A stretch of DNA of 12,174 nt from Collinsella sp. (lineage in GTDB: Bacteria; Actinomycetota; Coriobacteriia; Coriobacteriales; Coriobacteriaceae): contig DXMX01000035.1 in NCBI GenBank assembly GCA_019413955.1, positions 1,328 through 13,501 on the forward strand, given 5' to 3'. Position numbers and translations under genes: made by a program. Below, piece by piece: positions 5,288 through 11,632 of the stretch. Position 1 is the stretch's first letter; the number at the start of each line of letters is the position of its first letter. Under the pieces are notes generated by a model, which saw nothing but the letters and a program-made list of their open reading frames with translations, searched no databases and was not told the origin of the DNA.

Positions 5288-7600
5288 CTACGCCGACGCG
5301 CTGTCGCGAGCCGCCTGGCATGTAGGAGTCTGACGCAGCGTAAGCGGCTTGTCCCCCGCCTCGGCCGACGTGGTCAGCGTATACGTGATCGTCGTCGTCT
5401 CGCCAGCATGCAGGTCAACGGTACCCGAATAGAAGGGGATTCCATGCCACGTAGCGGCGCCAAGACCAAACTGGGTGCCCTCGACGGTCAAATCAGTAAT
5501 GTTGCCGCCCGTCGGGGCAAACAACGAGACATTCAGACGCTCGTCGTCACGCGCGGCATCGGGTGCGCTCGCCGCAACGTAGTCGGGCAGCTTGCCAGCC
5601 TCCTCCTGCGTCATGATGTTCGTCAGGGTAACGGTGATGCGATAGGAGCACGTGCCGTCACCGTTCTTGATGCCCTGGCCAATCTGCGTATCGGCGTTCA
5701 GGTACCAGTCGAGCTTGGAGAAGCTCAGGTTGTTAAAGTAAACGCCGGCAACGGGATCGGCACTCGGGTCATCCGGATCGGGCAGCGAAGCGTCAATGCC
5801 CGTCTCTTTGATGGCATTCTGCTCATCATCGTTTCTCATCCAAGCAATCAGGCGGCCCTCTTCGGCACCGCGCTCAACGGCGCTGACAAGCTTCGTAACA
5901 TCGACATCGCCGATACCGCCAAGAATCTTGTCGAAGGCTGCGCTGGCGACGGATGCAAAGATTCCGTCCGACTCCTCGACCGGATAGTTCCAGTACACAT
6001 CGTGCATGAGGACCTTTGCGGCGTTAGTGCCGTCGACAACCGTTCCGTCGGGCAGTGACACGTTACCGACCAGGCCCAGCAGATACTGCAGGAACACCGG
6101 GTCGATACCGATGACGCCATCAACGTCCTGTCCATACTGGGACTTCCACAGCGCGGCGACACGCTGCGAGTTGCGGGGCCAATCAGGCGAATAGGTATTG
6201 CCCGAGTTGTACAGGTTACTGTGGTTGCCGAACAGCGCCTCATCCTCTTCGTCGACGCTCTCGACTGCCTCATCCTCGCTGAGTCCAATGCGGGGAACAA
6301 ACTCGCCAATCGACATCTGGCCGTCAGTGACCGAAATCAGGCCCTGCGAACCGCCAAAGCCGCCGCAAGCACGAATCTCGACGTTGTTCATGGCGTACAT
6401 AAGGTAGTTGCGCGTCTGGCCGTTGGCGCCGAGCATCTGGGGAAGGACGGGGGCGACCTTCTCCGCCGCGTCAACCGCGCCGTTGAGGGTGGCAAAGCCG
6501 TCCTTGGCCTTATCGACCAGCTCGGTCACCTGGGAAATATGAGTATCGCCAATGCCCTGGACCTTCTCGTTGGCGCTCTTGAACACCTTCGAGCTGCTGG
6601 AAAGCGAATCGGCGACCGCCTGCAGCGCGGACACGTTAATCATGCCGTCCTGGAACAGCTTGCCGGGCGTAGCCTGCGAAAGGTTATCGGCCATGGGAAC
6701 CAGCGCATTGCTCGAGACATCGGACAGGGCGTCGATCATGGTGCGGGCCGCATTGATATCGCTGCCATACACCGGGATAAACGAAGCCGCCGCCCACAGC
6801 GGGCTCGAGGTCTCCGCCTTCATGCTGTTACAGAGCTCATCGATCTTCTTCGCATCGTCGGGCAGCGTCGAAAAATCGCCCGACGTGACCTTGTCCTTAA
6901 GGCCACCGACGATCTCGACAGCCTCCTTCGCTTCGCTCTTTACGGTCTTTGCCGAGTTAAGCAGCATAAAGCCGCTTGCGCCAAGCACAACGAGAAGCAC
7001 CGCGACTACAGCGGCAATAATGGCGCCAGTGTGACGCTTTTTGCGCTCGCCCTTGCGATGGCGATGACGGACCAGACCGTCAGAGGTCGAACTCGACGAA
7101 GCGTCGCTACCGTAGTTCAAACCAAAATCGTAATAATCTTCCTTGGAACCCGAGCCCGCAAACTCGGCACCGCTATCATCCAGGCGGGCGAACGTGCCAG
7201 TCTCGGAGGCGCCGGTGTAAATCGTGCCAAGGTTACCCGTAAGCCCCGCGCCACCGGCAGAGGGAGTATTGTTGGCGGCCTTGCCGGCATTAACGTTGCC
7301 GGCGCCATTCGCGGCGTTGGCAGCACCCGCGTTGTTCGCGGGTACCGAAGGAGCCCCGCTCGGCTGCGACGTGGAGGTTGCACCGTCCGCAAAGACATTT
7401 CCTCTTGCACGGCCGGTCTTTTTTGCCTTTTGAGACTGCTCGTACAGAGCGGTAAACATCGCCGTCTCGCCCGGGGACACGCGCTTACCGGAACCGCCCT
7501 GTCCAGCGCCGCCCGGCGTGCCGGCCTTACCAGCCCCGTTCGGACGCGGCGGAACTGCAGGGCGGCCGCTATCGCTGCCCTTAAAGTGATTACCAGCCAT
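5288..7600 (-). CDS. Membrane-anchored DUF4012 protein with long low-complexity N-terminus
   Basis: This is a 770-residue protein of unknown function. Residues 1-190 form a cytoplasmic-looking region rich in Gly, Ala, Asn, Ser and Pro that ends in a basic stretch (RHRHRKGERKKRH). A single membrane segment, about residues 192-214 (GAIIAAVVAVLLVVLGASGF), follows, and then a large extracellular part. The DUF4012 region is recognisable from about residue 385: YLMYAMNNVEIRACGGFGGS, YSPDWPRNSQRVAALW and VDGVIGIDPVFLQYLLGLVG. It ends with a beta-rich tail of the kind seen in the family. An acidic insert (EDEAVESVDEEDEALF) sits at about 442-457. The start MAGNHFKGSD at 7600 was chosen over an ATG nine codons upstream because GAGG lies eight bases before it. 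DUF4012 proteins of actinobacteria and Firmicutes are often near surface-polysaccharide genes. Here glmM is immediately downstream, which suggests an envelope role, but the sequence shows no catalytic motif I can name. Confidence 0.85.
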   Translation of the reverse strand: MAGNHFKGSDSGRPAVPPRPNGAGKAGTPGGAGQGGSGKRVSPGETAMFTALYEQSQKAKKTGRARGNVFADGATSTSQPSGAPSVPANNAGAANAANGAGNVNAGKAANNTPSAGGAGLTGNLGTIYTGASETGTFARLDDSGAEFAGSGSKEDYYDFGLNYGSDASSSSTSDGLVRHRHRKGERKKRHTGAIIAAVVAVLLVVLGASGFMLLNSAKTVKSEAKEAVEIVGGLKDKVTSGDFSTLPDDAKKIDELCNSMKAETSSPLWAAASFIPVYGSDINAARTMIDALSDVSSNALVPMADNLSQATPGKLFQDGMINVSALQAVADSLSSSSKVFKSANEKVQGIGDTHISQVTELVDKAKDGFATLNGAVDAAEKVAPVLPQMLGANGQTRNYLMYAMNNVEIRACGGFGGSQGLISVTDGQMSIGEFVPRIGLSEDEAVESVDEEDEALFGNHSNLYNSGNTYSPDWPRNSQRVAALWKSQYGQDVDGVIGIDPVFLQYLLGLVGNVSLPDGTVVDGTNAAKVLMHDVYWNYPVEESDGIFASVASAAFDKILGGIGDVDVTKLVSAVERGAEEGRLIAWMRNDDEQNAIKETGIDASLPDPDDPSADPVAGVYFNNLSFSKLDWYLNADTQIGQGIKNGDGTCSYRITVTLTNIMTQEEAGKLPDYVAASAPDAARDDERLNVSLFAPTGGNITDLTVEGTQFGLGAATWHGIPFYSGTVDLHAGETTTITYTLTTSAEAGDKPLTLRQTPTCQAARDSASA

Positions 7601-7749
7601 AAAGAAATCCTCGCAATTGAGTCGCAATGAAAAAGTCCATAACGTTACTAGTTTATGGCATTTTGAGCATCGACAGCTAAACTCCAGACACGGACATCAA
7701 TTGGCGAAAATGCGGCACAACACCTTTTCTGTCTTGGCGGCGGCGCTAG

Positions 7750-8772
7750 CTACACCGTGAGGAACATCATCACGATGATCATAACAAAGCCGATAAGGTC
7801 GGTCGGCAAAAACACCGTCCCCAGCATAACGGCGCTGGTGATGGTCGCCGAAACCGGCTCCACAGTTCCGATGAGGCTCGCGCGCACCGAGCCGATGTCC
7901 TTAACGCCCTGCATATAGAGCATGTAAGCAAAAAACGAGCCGATAACCACGAACACCGCGAGCGCCTCGATACCGGCGGCATCGAGCGCCGGCATATGCG
8001 CCCAGGGCTGCACGAAGACACATGAGACCACGCCCGCCGTGAGCATTGCCGAGCCCGTGACGATGGGGCTACCGTATTCGGGCAGGATCTTGGCGGGAAT
8101 CACCGCCATACACGCGGCGCTGACCGCACACATAAGACCTGCTGCCAGGCCAAGCGTCGAGATATTCAGGCTGGTGGGGTCGCCGCCGGTGGCGATTAAA
8201 AAGGTTCCACCCAGAGCCAGGCCAATGCCGACGACTTCGCGAGTACGCGGCATGCGGCGATCGGTCACGCAGGCGTAGCCCATGATGATAACGAGCTGCA
8301 GGCACTGGAGCACCGTCGCGGTTCCGGCGTTCGTCAGGCGCACGGCCGAAAGATAGCAAAACTGGTTGAACAGCAGGCCAAAGGCGGTAAAGAGCAGCAG
8401 CTGCTTGCGATCGGCGGGTGTGGTCCAGAGCTTAATCAGGCGCTCGCGGTCGCGCGTAACAACCACGGCCATAAAGAGTAGACCGGCGAGAATCTGACGC
8501 ACGCTCATAAGCCACAAGGTGTCGACGTGGTAGATATCGAACAGAAAGCTCGCGCTGGTGCCCGAGAAGCCCCAAAACGAACCGCCCACCAGCGTAGCCA
8601 AGACGCCCGTGATCATCTTGCGCGACGACGCATCGTTAAGGCGCTCGCGCCAGGCGCGACGGGTGTTGCGGCTGAGCTCGTCGGTGCCCTCGGGCACATC
8701 AATGTTCGATATATCGGTCATCGGCACCGAAGCCCCTGTGCCTTCGACCTGCTCGACACACTCTTTGCTCAT
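7750..8772 (-). CDS. EamA-family (DMT superfamily) transporter
   Basis: This is a 340-residue integral membrane protein with two EamA repeats and ten hydrophobic segments between about residues 53 and 340. The first segments include TLVGGSFWGFSGTSASFLF and LWLMSVRQILAGLLFMAVVV, with the conserved Trp-Gly and Arg positions of the family. The second repeat ends with the VEPVSATITSAVMLGTVF block, typical of these carriers. Members export or import small metabolites such as amino acids or nucleotide-type compounds; the substrate cannot be told from sequence. An acidic, hydrophilic N-terminal tail of about 50 residues precedes the first helix, longer than usual. The start at 8772 has GGGGGAG four bases upstream; an in-frame ATG at residue 18 has a weaker site. 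The protein ends right at the last helix with no tail. It is separated from the DUF4012 gene by 149 bp, so co-transcription is uncertain. Confidence 0.9.
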   Translation of the reverse strand: MSKECVEQVEGTGASVPMTDISNIDVPEGTDELSRNTRRAWRERLNDASSRKMITGVLATLVGGSFWGFSGTSASFLFDIYHVDTLWLMSVRQILAGLLFMAVVVTRDRERLIKLWTTPADRKQLLLFTAFGLLFNQFCYLSAVRLTNAGTATVLQCLQLVIIMGYACVTDRRMPRTREVVGIGLALGGTFLIATGGDPTSLNISTLGLAAGLMCAVSAACMAVIPAKILPEYGSPIVTGSAMLTAGVVSCVFVQPWAHMPALDAAGIEALAVFVVIGSFFAYMLYMQGVKDIGSVRASLIGTVEPVSATITSAVMLGTVFLPTDLIGFVMIIVMMFLTV

Positions 8773-8841
8773 TCCACTCCCCCGAAACAGCCTAGAAACA
8801 ATTCGGCTTACCTTACCACGGCGAAGTCACCAGCTGGAGGC

Positions 8842-8864
8842 TTGTCCGCTTATCGGTAGGACAA
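8842..8864. repeat. Small inverted repeat upstream of the EamA transporter
   Basis: TTGTCC (8842-8847) and GGACAA (8859-8864) form a perfect 6-base inverted repeat with an 11-base spacer. It lies 70-92 bases upstream of the transporter start, in the region where its minus-strand promoter should be. The 23-bp size with half-sites about 17 bp apart centre to centre fits a dimeric repressor operator. It could equally be chance; I see no clear promoter beside it. Confidence 0.3.
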
Positions 8865-9003
8865 TTCCGCAGGCGTCTTTCCATAGCTCGATACCGCAAT
8901 GGCCTTGCATTATGCGACAGCCAAATCGCGGCAGCAGGCTCTTTTGAAATGGATATGACAAAGCCCCCGAATTCCACAATGTAAGCGATTTTTAAAAATG
9001 TTC

Positions 9004-9032
9004 TTGCCACCGAGTTCAGGCTCCGTTATATT
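9004..9032 (+). promoter_or_regulatory. Sigma70-type promoter of tRNA-Val
   Basis: The -35 box TTGCCA (9004-9009) and the -10 box TATATT (9027-9032) are 17 bases apart, which is the optimal spacing. Transcription would start near 9039, giving a leader of about 20 bases before the mature tRNA. This is the cleanest promoter in the window. Confidence 0.8.
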
Positions 9033-9061
9033 ATCCCTTGCGCGCTTGCGCACCCTTGATC

Positions 9062-9136
9062 GGGCGTTTAGCTCAGGGGGAGAGCGCTTCCCTGACACGG
9101 AAGAGGTCAGAAGTTCAAATCTTCTAACGCCCACCA
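9062..9136 (+). tRNA. tRNA-Val (anticodon GAC)
   Basis: All four arms can be drawn. The acceptor is GGGCGTT (9062-9068) with AACGCCC (9126-9132), fully paired. The D arm is GCTC-AGGGGGA-GAGC. The anticodon stem CTTCC/GGAAG (9087-9091 with 9099-9103) encloses the loop CTGACAC, giving anticodon GAC at 9094-9096, which reads GUC and GUU valine codons. The variable region is five bases. The T arm is AGAAG/CTTCT with loop TTCAAAT. The discriminator base is A (9133) and the CCA end is encoded at 9134-9136. It has its own promoter and terminator and appears to be a single-gene unit. Confidence 0.97.
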
Positions 9137-9144
9137 AATGTTCG

Positions 9145-9181
9145 CAGCTCAGAGGCTATGTCCTCTGGGCTGTTTTGTTTT
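9145..9181 (+). terminator. Rho-independent terminator of tRNA-Val
   Basis: CAGCTCAGAGG (9145-9155) pairs with CCTCTGGGCTG (9162-9172), 11 base pairs including one G-T, around a 6-base loop. The T-rich tail TTTTGTTTT follows at once. It begins nine bases after the encoded CCA. Confidence 0.93.
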
Positions 9182-9453
9182 ATGTCGCCAAATCCGCTGG
9201 CAGCTCCAACCGTCATCGCAACGTAACATCAATTCACCTGACGAATGGCTGCCAAACAAATTCAATACCCCAACAGCAACAATAGCCAGGCAGAAAACTG
9301 CGCCGCAAGCTGCTCCAACCGCTCAATAGCCACCGAGGCCGAGACCAACGCGTCTCGAACCCATCCGAGCCGCAGCTTCTCGGCAAAACGCCACAACGTC
9401 CACACCCTGCGGTATCCTTGAGCCACTTACACCTGCAGCACCAAGGAGCCACC
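9182..9453. other. Gene-free spacer upstream of the DUF5710 gene
   Basis: No convincing coding region, RNA or repeat is visible here. Two near-copies of GCTCCAACCG occur (about 9204 and 9313), which is probably chance. A TATCCT at 9413-9418 could be a -10 box for the gene at 9454, but no -35 box fits it. The AAGGAG ribosome binding site of that gene is at 9443-9448. Confidence 0.4.
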
Positions 9454-10140
9454 ATGCGCACCGAGCTCGATGTTCCCTTTTCGCACAAAGAAGAAGCCAA
9501 GGCGTTGGGCGCCAAATGGGACCGGACCAAGAAGATCTGGTATGTACCCAGCGGCGTCAACCCCGAGCCCTTTGCCGAGTGGCTGCCCGGTGTTGACCGA
9601 TCCGACCCCTCAGCGCCGTATATATATCTTGTACTGGGCAAGCGCGAGTGCTGGAAGTGTCACAAAGAGACCTCGGTCGCGGCCTTCGGCATTCCCTATC
9701 GAGCCGATAACGACGAGAGCATCGCCATCGCGCACGCGCCCAACGAAGCCGGGCACATTGCCATCGACACGGCCAACGCCAACGCACTCGCCATCGTGCC
9801 CGCTCTTGGCTGCGTGCCGGGCGAGATCCGCGACTACCTTCATAAGCGCTGCGGCTACAAGCCCGTAGGCGCGCGAGCCTCCAAAGCCCCGTCGCTCGGC
9901 AACACGTGCACCATTTGCGACGCGCTGCAAGGCAGCCGCTATCTGTTCGAGGAGCCCTCGTCCCCGTTTGCCCTCACTGCCATCAACAAGCTGCCGGCAC
10001 TGGAGTTTGTACGCGTCGAAGTTGCCGGCGTCTTTGGCGTCCCGGCCACGCGCACCGACTTTGACCAGGCGCTCTTTACCTGGGCACGCGACCATCACGC
10101 CAAGTTCCACAAGCAGCTCGGTGAGGGGATTTATTTATAG
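9454..10140 (+). CDS. DUF5710-domain protein with two CxxC pairs
   Basis: This is a 228-residue soluble protein. Residues 1-46 match the DUF5710 domain, with the pattern DVPFSHKEEAKALGAKWD then KKIWYVPSG and FAEWLP. This small module is found attached to DNA primases, topoisomerases and other nucleic-acid enzymes, where its role is not established. The remainder has CWKC at 66-69 and CTIC at 152-155, 82 residues apart, which could together bind one zinc ion. I recognise no catalytic motif. The ATG at 9454 follows AAGGAG by five bases and is preferred over an ATG 12 codons upstream. The gene stands alone on this strand, 317 bp after the tRNA-Val and convergent with the minus-strand pair at 10179-11029. 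Between the convergent stops an imperfect AGGGA/GATGC...GCATC/TCCCT hairpin might end both transcripts. The domain call is firm; function is unknown. Confidence 0.85.
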   Translation: MRTELDVPFSHKEEAKALGAKWDRTKKIWYVPSGVNPEPFAEWLPGVDRSDPSAPYIYLVLGKRECWKCHKETSVAAFGIPYRADNDESIAIAHAPNEAGHIAIDTANANALAIVPALGCVPGEIRDYLHKRCGYKPVGARASKAPSLGNTCTICDALQGSRYLFEEPSSPFALTAINKLPALEFVRVEVAGVFGVPATRTDFDQALFTWARDHHAKFHKQLGEGIYL

Positions 10141-10178
10141 GGACAGAGATGCCTTCACAGCCAGCTCCTCCGCATCAC

Positions 10179-10463
10179 CTATCCCTCGTCGCCGGCGTCG
10201 TACACGATATCGAGGCCACAAACAGGGCATTTCTCCTGATACACCGGCATATGAACGCCTGTCCGTTTTCTCACTTCGTCGCTAAGTCTGTCGCACGCAT
10301 CGATGAACCGAATGTCGAGGCACGGTATTTGCGAGCCGCAGCAAGGACAGGCGACGACAAACGACCCGCAATCAACTTCTACGCTCGGAAACATTTTGTT
10401 GTCTATAAGGGCGCACGGCAGTTTTCCGTACTTCCCCATCGCAATATCGCCTCGCCAGCTCAC
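10179..10463 (-). CDS. Small double-CxxC (zinc-ribbon-like) protein
   Basis: This is a 94-residue protein I cannot assign to a named family. It carries CPCC at residues 39-42 (ACPCCGSQ) and CPVC at 79-82 (KCPVCGLDIVYD). The CPxCG spacing is typical of zinc ribbons, with 36 residues between the pairs. The GTG start at 10463 was chosen because AGGGGAG lies five to six bases upstream and because the GTGA overlaps the TGA stop of the upstream gene by four bases, a classic translational-coupling arrangement. Longer in-frame starts up to 10535 exist (GTG, ATG) but lack as good a site. The protein has no membrane segment and begins MSWRGDIAMGKYGKLPC. Its coupling implies that it works with or is made in proportion to the upstream HNH-module-like protein. 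Confidence 0.7.
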   Translation of the reverse strand: MSWRGDIAMGKYGKLPCALIDNKMFPSVEVDCGSFVVACPCCGSQIPCLDIRFIDACDRLSDEVRKRTGVHMPVYQEKCPVCGLDIVYDAGDEG

Positions 10464-11029
10464 GTTCGCTCCCCTCTCGCTATACAAATCAGGAAGAGCA
10501 TGCACCGGCAGGCGTGTGCGAGATTGCATCGCCACGCGATCCGATCAAACAGCACGATCGTAAAAGACCGCCAAAGCCAAATTTCATCGTCGGTCGCACC
10601 CTGTCCGGCAAACTCAATATCGACGGGTATGTGCTTCAGATAACTCATGTCGGGCGCAAAACGAGGGTCCGGTCCGCCTTTATGAACAGGACCGTGCAGA
10701 ACAAACCATCCGTTTTCGGGCTCGAACCGCTCAACAAACGCAAGGCCGAGCACCTTATAGCCCACCTCGGTTGCAAATATGACTCCGACTGGGACGTCAC
10801 ATTCCATGCAGTTGAGCATTTTACGGTTGTAATTCTGGTCTCGAAAACCAACGGTACCCGGCGCTTGAACCGAGTACTTAATGACCCACGTACCATCGTC
10901 CAAATAGAGCGGAGGCACATTGTTGATGCTCTCGGTTTGCCGCTGGCGCGCTTGTACCCCGCTACCCCACTCCCCTGTATACTGATGTAGCACGTGTTTC
11001 GTCCGGGCCTGTTGGGCCGGATTGTTCAT
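10460..11029 (-). CDS. Protein resembling the N-terminal module of some HNH endonucleases
   Basis: This open frame codes for up to 189 residues. The best-conserved-looking part is about residues 39-115: PPLYLDDGTWVIKYSVQ, the NRKMLNCMECDVPVGVIFAT stretch, and YKVLGLAFVERFEPENGWFVLHGPV. From memory this resembles the module that precedes the HNH nuclease domain in many actinobacterial putative restriction endonucleases. That is a recollection, not a search result. No HNH motif follows: the C-terminus (residues about 135-189) ends in the Cys-rich AWRCNLAHACRCMLFLICIARGERT. The start is uncertain. The ATG at 11029 has no good ribosome binding site and lies only 11 bases from the start of the divergent gene; GTG codons at residue 13 (10993) or residue 38 (10918) are alternatives. 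The stop overlaps the next gene by GTGA. The gene may be a cut-down nuclease relative, a specificity or immunity partner, or a decayed remnant. Confidence 0.6.
   Translation of the reverse strand: MNNPAQQARTKHVLHQYTGEWGSGVQARQRQTESINNVPPLYLDDGTWVIKYSVQAPGTVGFRDQNYNRKMLNCMECDVPVGVIFATEVGYKVLGLAFVERFEPENGWFVLHGPVHKGGPDPRFAPDMSYLKHIPVDIEFAGQGATDDEIWLWRSFTIVLFDRIAWRCNLAHACRCMLFLICIARGERT
10978..10983 (+). promoter_or_regulatory. Possible -10 box for the gene at 11041
   Basis: TATACT is preceded directly by TG and would start transcription near 10990, about 50 bases before the ATG at 11041. The nearest -35-like TTGTAC is 20 bases away, which is too far, so the call rests on the -10 box alone. It lies inside the 5' end of the longest version of the divergent minus-strand gene. 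Confidence 0.35.
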
Positions 11030-11040
11030 GGGAGGGTCTT

Positions 11041-11532
11041 ATGGCTGCTTCGAATCCGCCTAAGGGGAGCGTTTCTTCTTCGTCCATCAAGCCGGTTACG
11101 CGCAAGGCCGTGCGTTGCCAGCGCGAGGTCGCTTGGCTTGTCACGCAGGCGGCGGGCAGGCTCGTGGCGACCACTCAGGACGTCAACGCGCCTACGCCGA
11201 GCTTTGTGCTGGCAGCGGCGCTGGATTTTGTGCGCCAATTGGAGCTTGCCGCACAGGATGCCAGCGGCCACCTCGACTACCAGAATGTTATGGCGCCCGA
11301 CCTGCAAACGTTCTGCCACATGGCCAAGTTGCCCGCCGCGCCCAATGCGCTTTCGGACGCAGGCTACATGTTTACGCTTTCGGGCGCGGACCTTATCCGC
11401 GACATCTATACATACTGCAGCGAGCTCGCCGAGCGCCATGTCTTTGACGCGGCTGAAGTCAAACCGGGATATGTCATCAAGCTGGTTCTTAGGCTGTTCT
11501 TGATGGACGGGTTCGCGGCCATGCCGGCGTAA
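11041..11532 (+). CDS. Unrecognised 163-residue protein
   Basis: I do not recognise this protein. It starts MAASNPPKGSVSSSSIKPVTRKAVRCQ, a Ser/Lys-rich tail, then continues as a mostly helical soluble protein with patches such as EVAWLVTQAAGRLV, SFVLAAALDFVRQLELAAQD, DLIRDIYTYCSELAERHVF and YVIKLVLRLFLMDGF. No membrane anchor, signal peptide or metal motif is visible. The ATG at 11041 is preceded by GGGAGGG at 11030-11036, a good ribosome binding site, and the codon use (GC-rich third positions) looks like a real gene. It is divergent from the HNH-module-like gene, with possible overlap of their control regions, and convergent with the ATP-binding protein gene at the right edge. It may be lineage-specific. 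Confidence 0.75.
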   Translation: MAASNPPKGSVSSSSIKPVTRKAVRCQREVAWLVTQAAGRLVATTQDVNAPTPSFVLAAALDFVRQLELAAQDASGHLDYQNVMAPDLQTFCHMAKLPAAPNALSDAGYMFTLSGADLIRDIYTYCSELAERHVFDAAEVKPGYVIKLVLRLFLMDGFAAMPA

Positions 11533-11584
11533 GCCGAGTCTTTAGCATCACCGTCAACTGGGCAACAACCGCTTAACCTTAGTG

Positions 11585-11616
11585 GGCGCCAATCGAGAGT
11601 CGATTATTGGGTCGCC
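11585..11616. terminator. Hairpin between convergent genes
   Basis: AATCGA/TCGATT (11591-11596 with 11600-11605) is extended by CC/GG (11589-11590 with 11609-11610) across a 3-base bulge and by GGCG/CGCC (11585-11588 with 11613-11616) across a 2-base bulge. It lies in the 100-bp gap between the stops of the two convergent genes, so it may end transcription from both sides. There is no T-run on either strand, which keeps confidence low. Confidence 0.35.
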
Positions 11617-11632
11617 TCGTCCGCTAACGCAT

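Noticed and set aside
3927..5333. 468-codon plus-strand open frame opposite glmM
   Set aside because: It is a shadow of glmM with a repetitive His/Ala/Val product and no recognisable domain. It would also cross the glmM start and the hairpin at 5224-5250.
6221..7630. 469-codon plus-strand open frame opposite the DUF4012 gene
   Set aside because: It is antisense to a protein with clear domain and membrane structure; the product is Arg-rich with no motif.
9126..9136. tRNA-Val 3' end as an attachment site (attB)
   Set aside because: I looked for a second copy of the tRNA 3' sequence and for an integrase in the window and saw neither, so it is kept only as a question about the flanking region.
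8910..9137. 75-codon minus-strand frame starting MVGVRRFELLTSSVSG
   Set aside because: This is the familiar false protein produced by translating the antisense of a tRNA gene; the tRNA-Val explains it.
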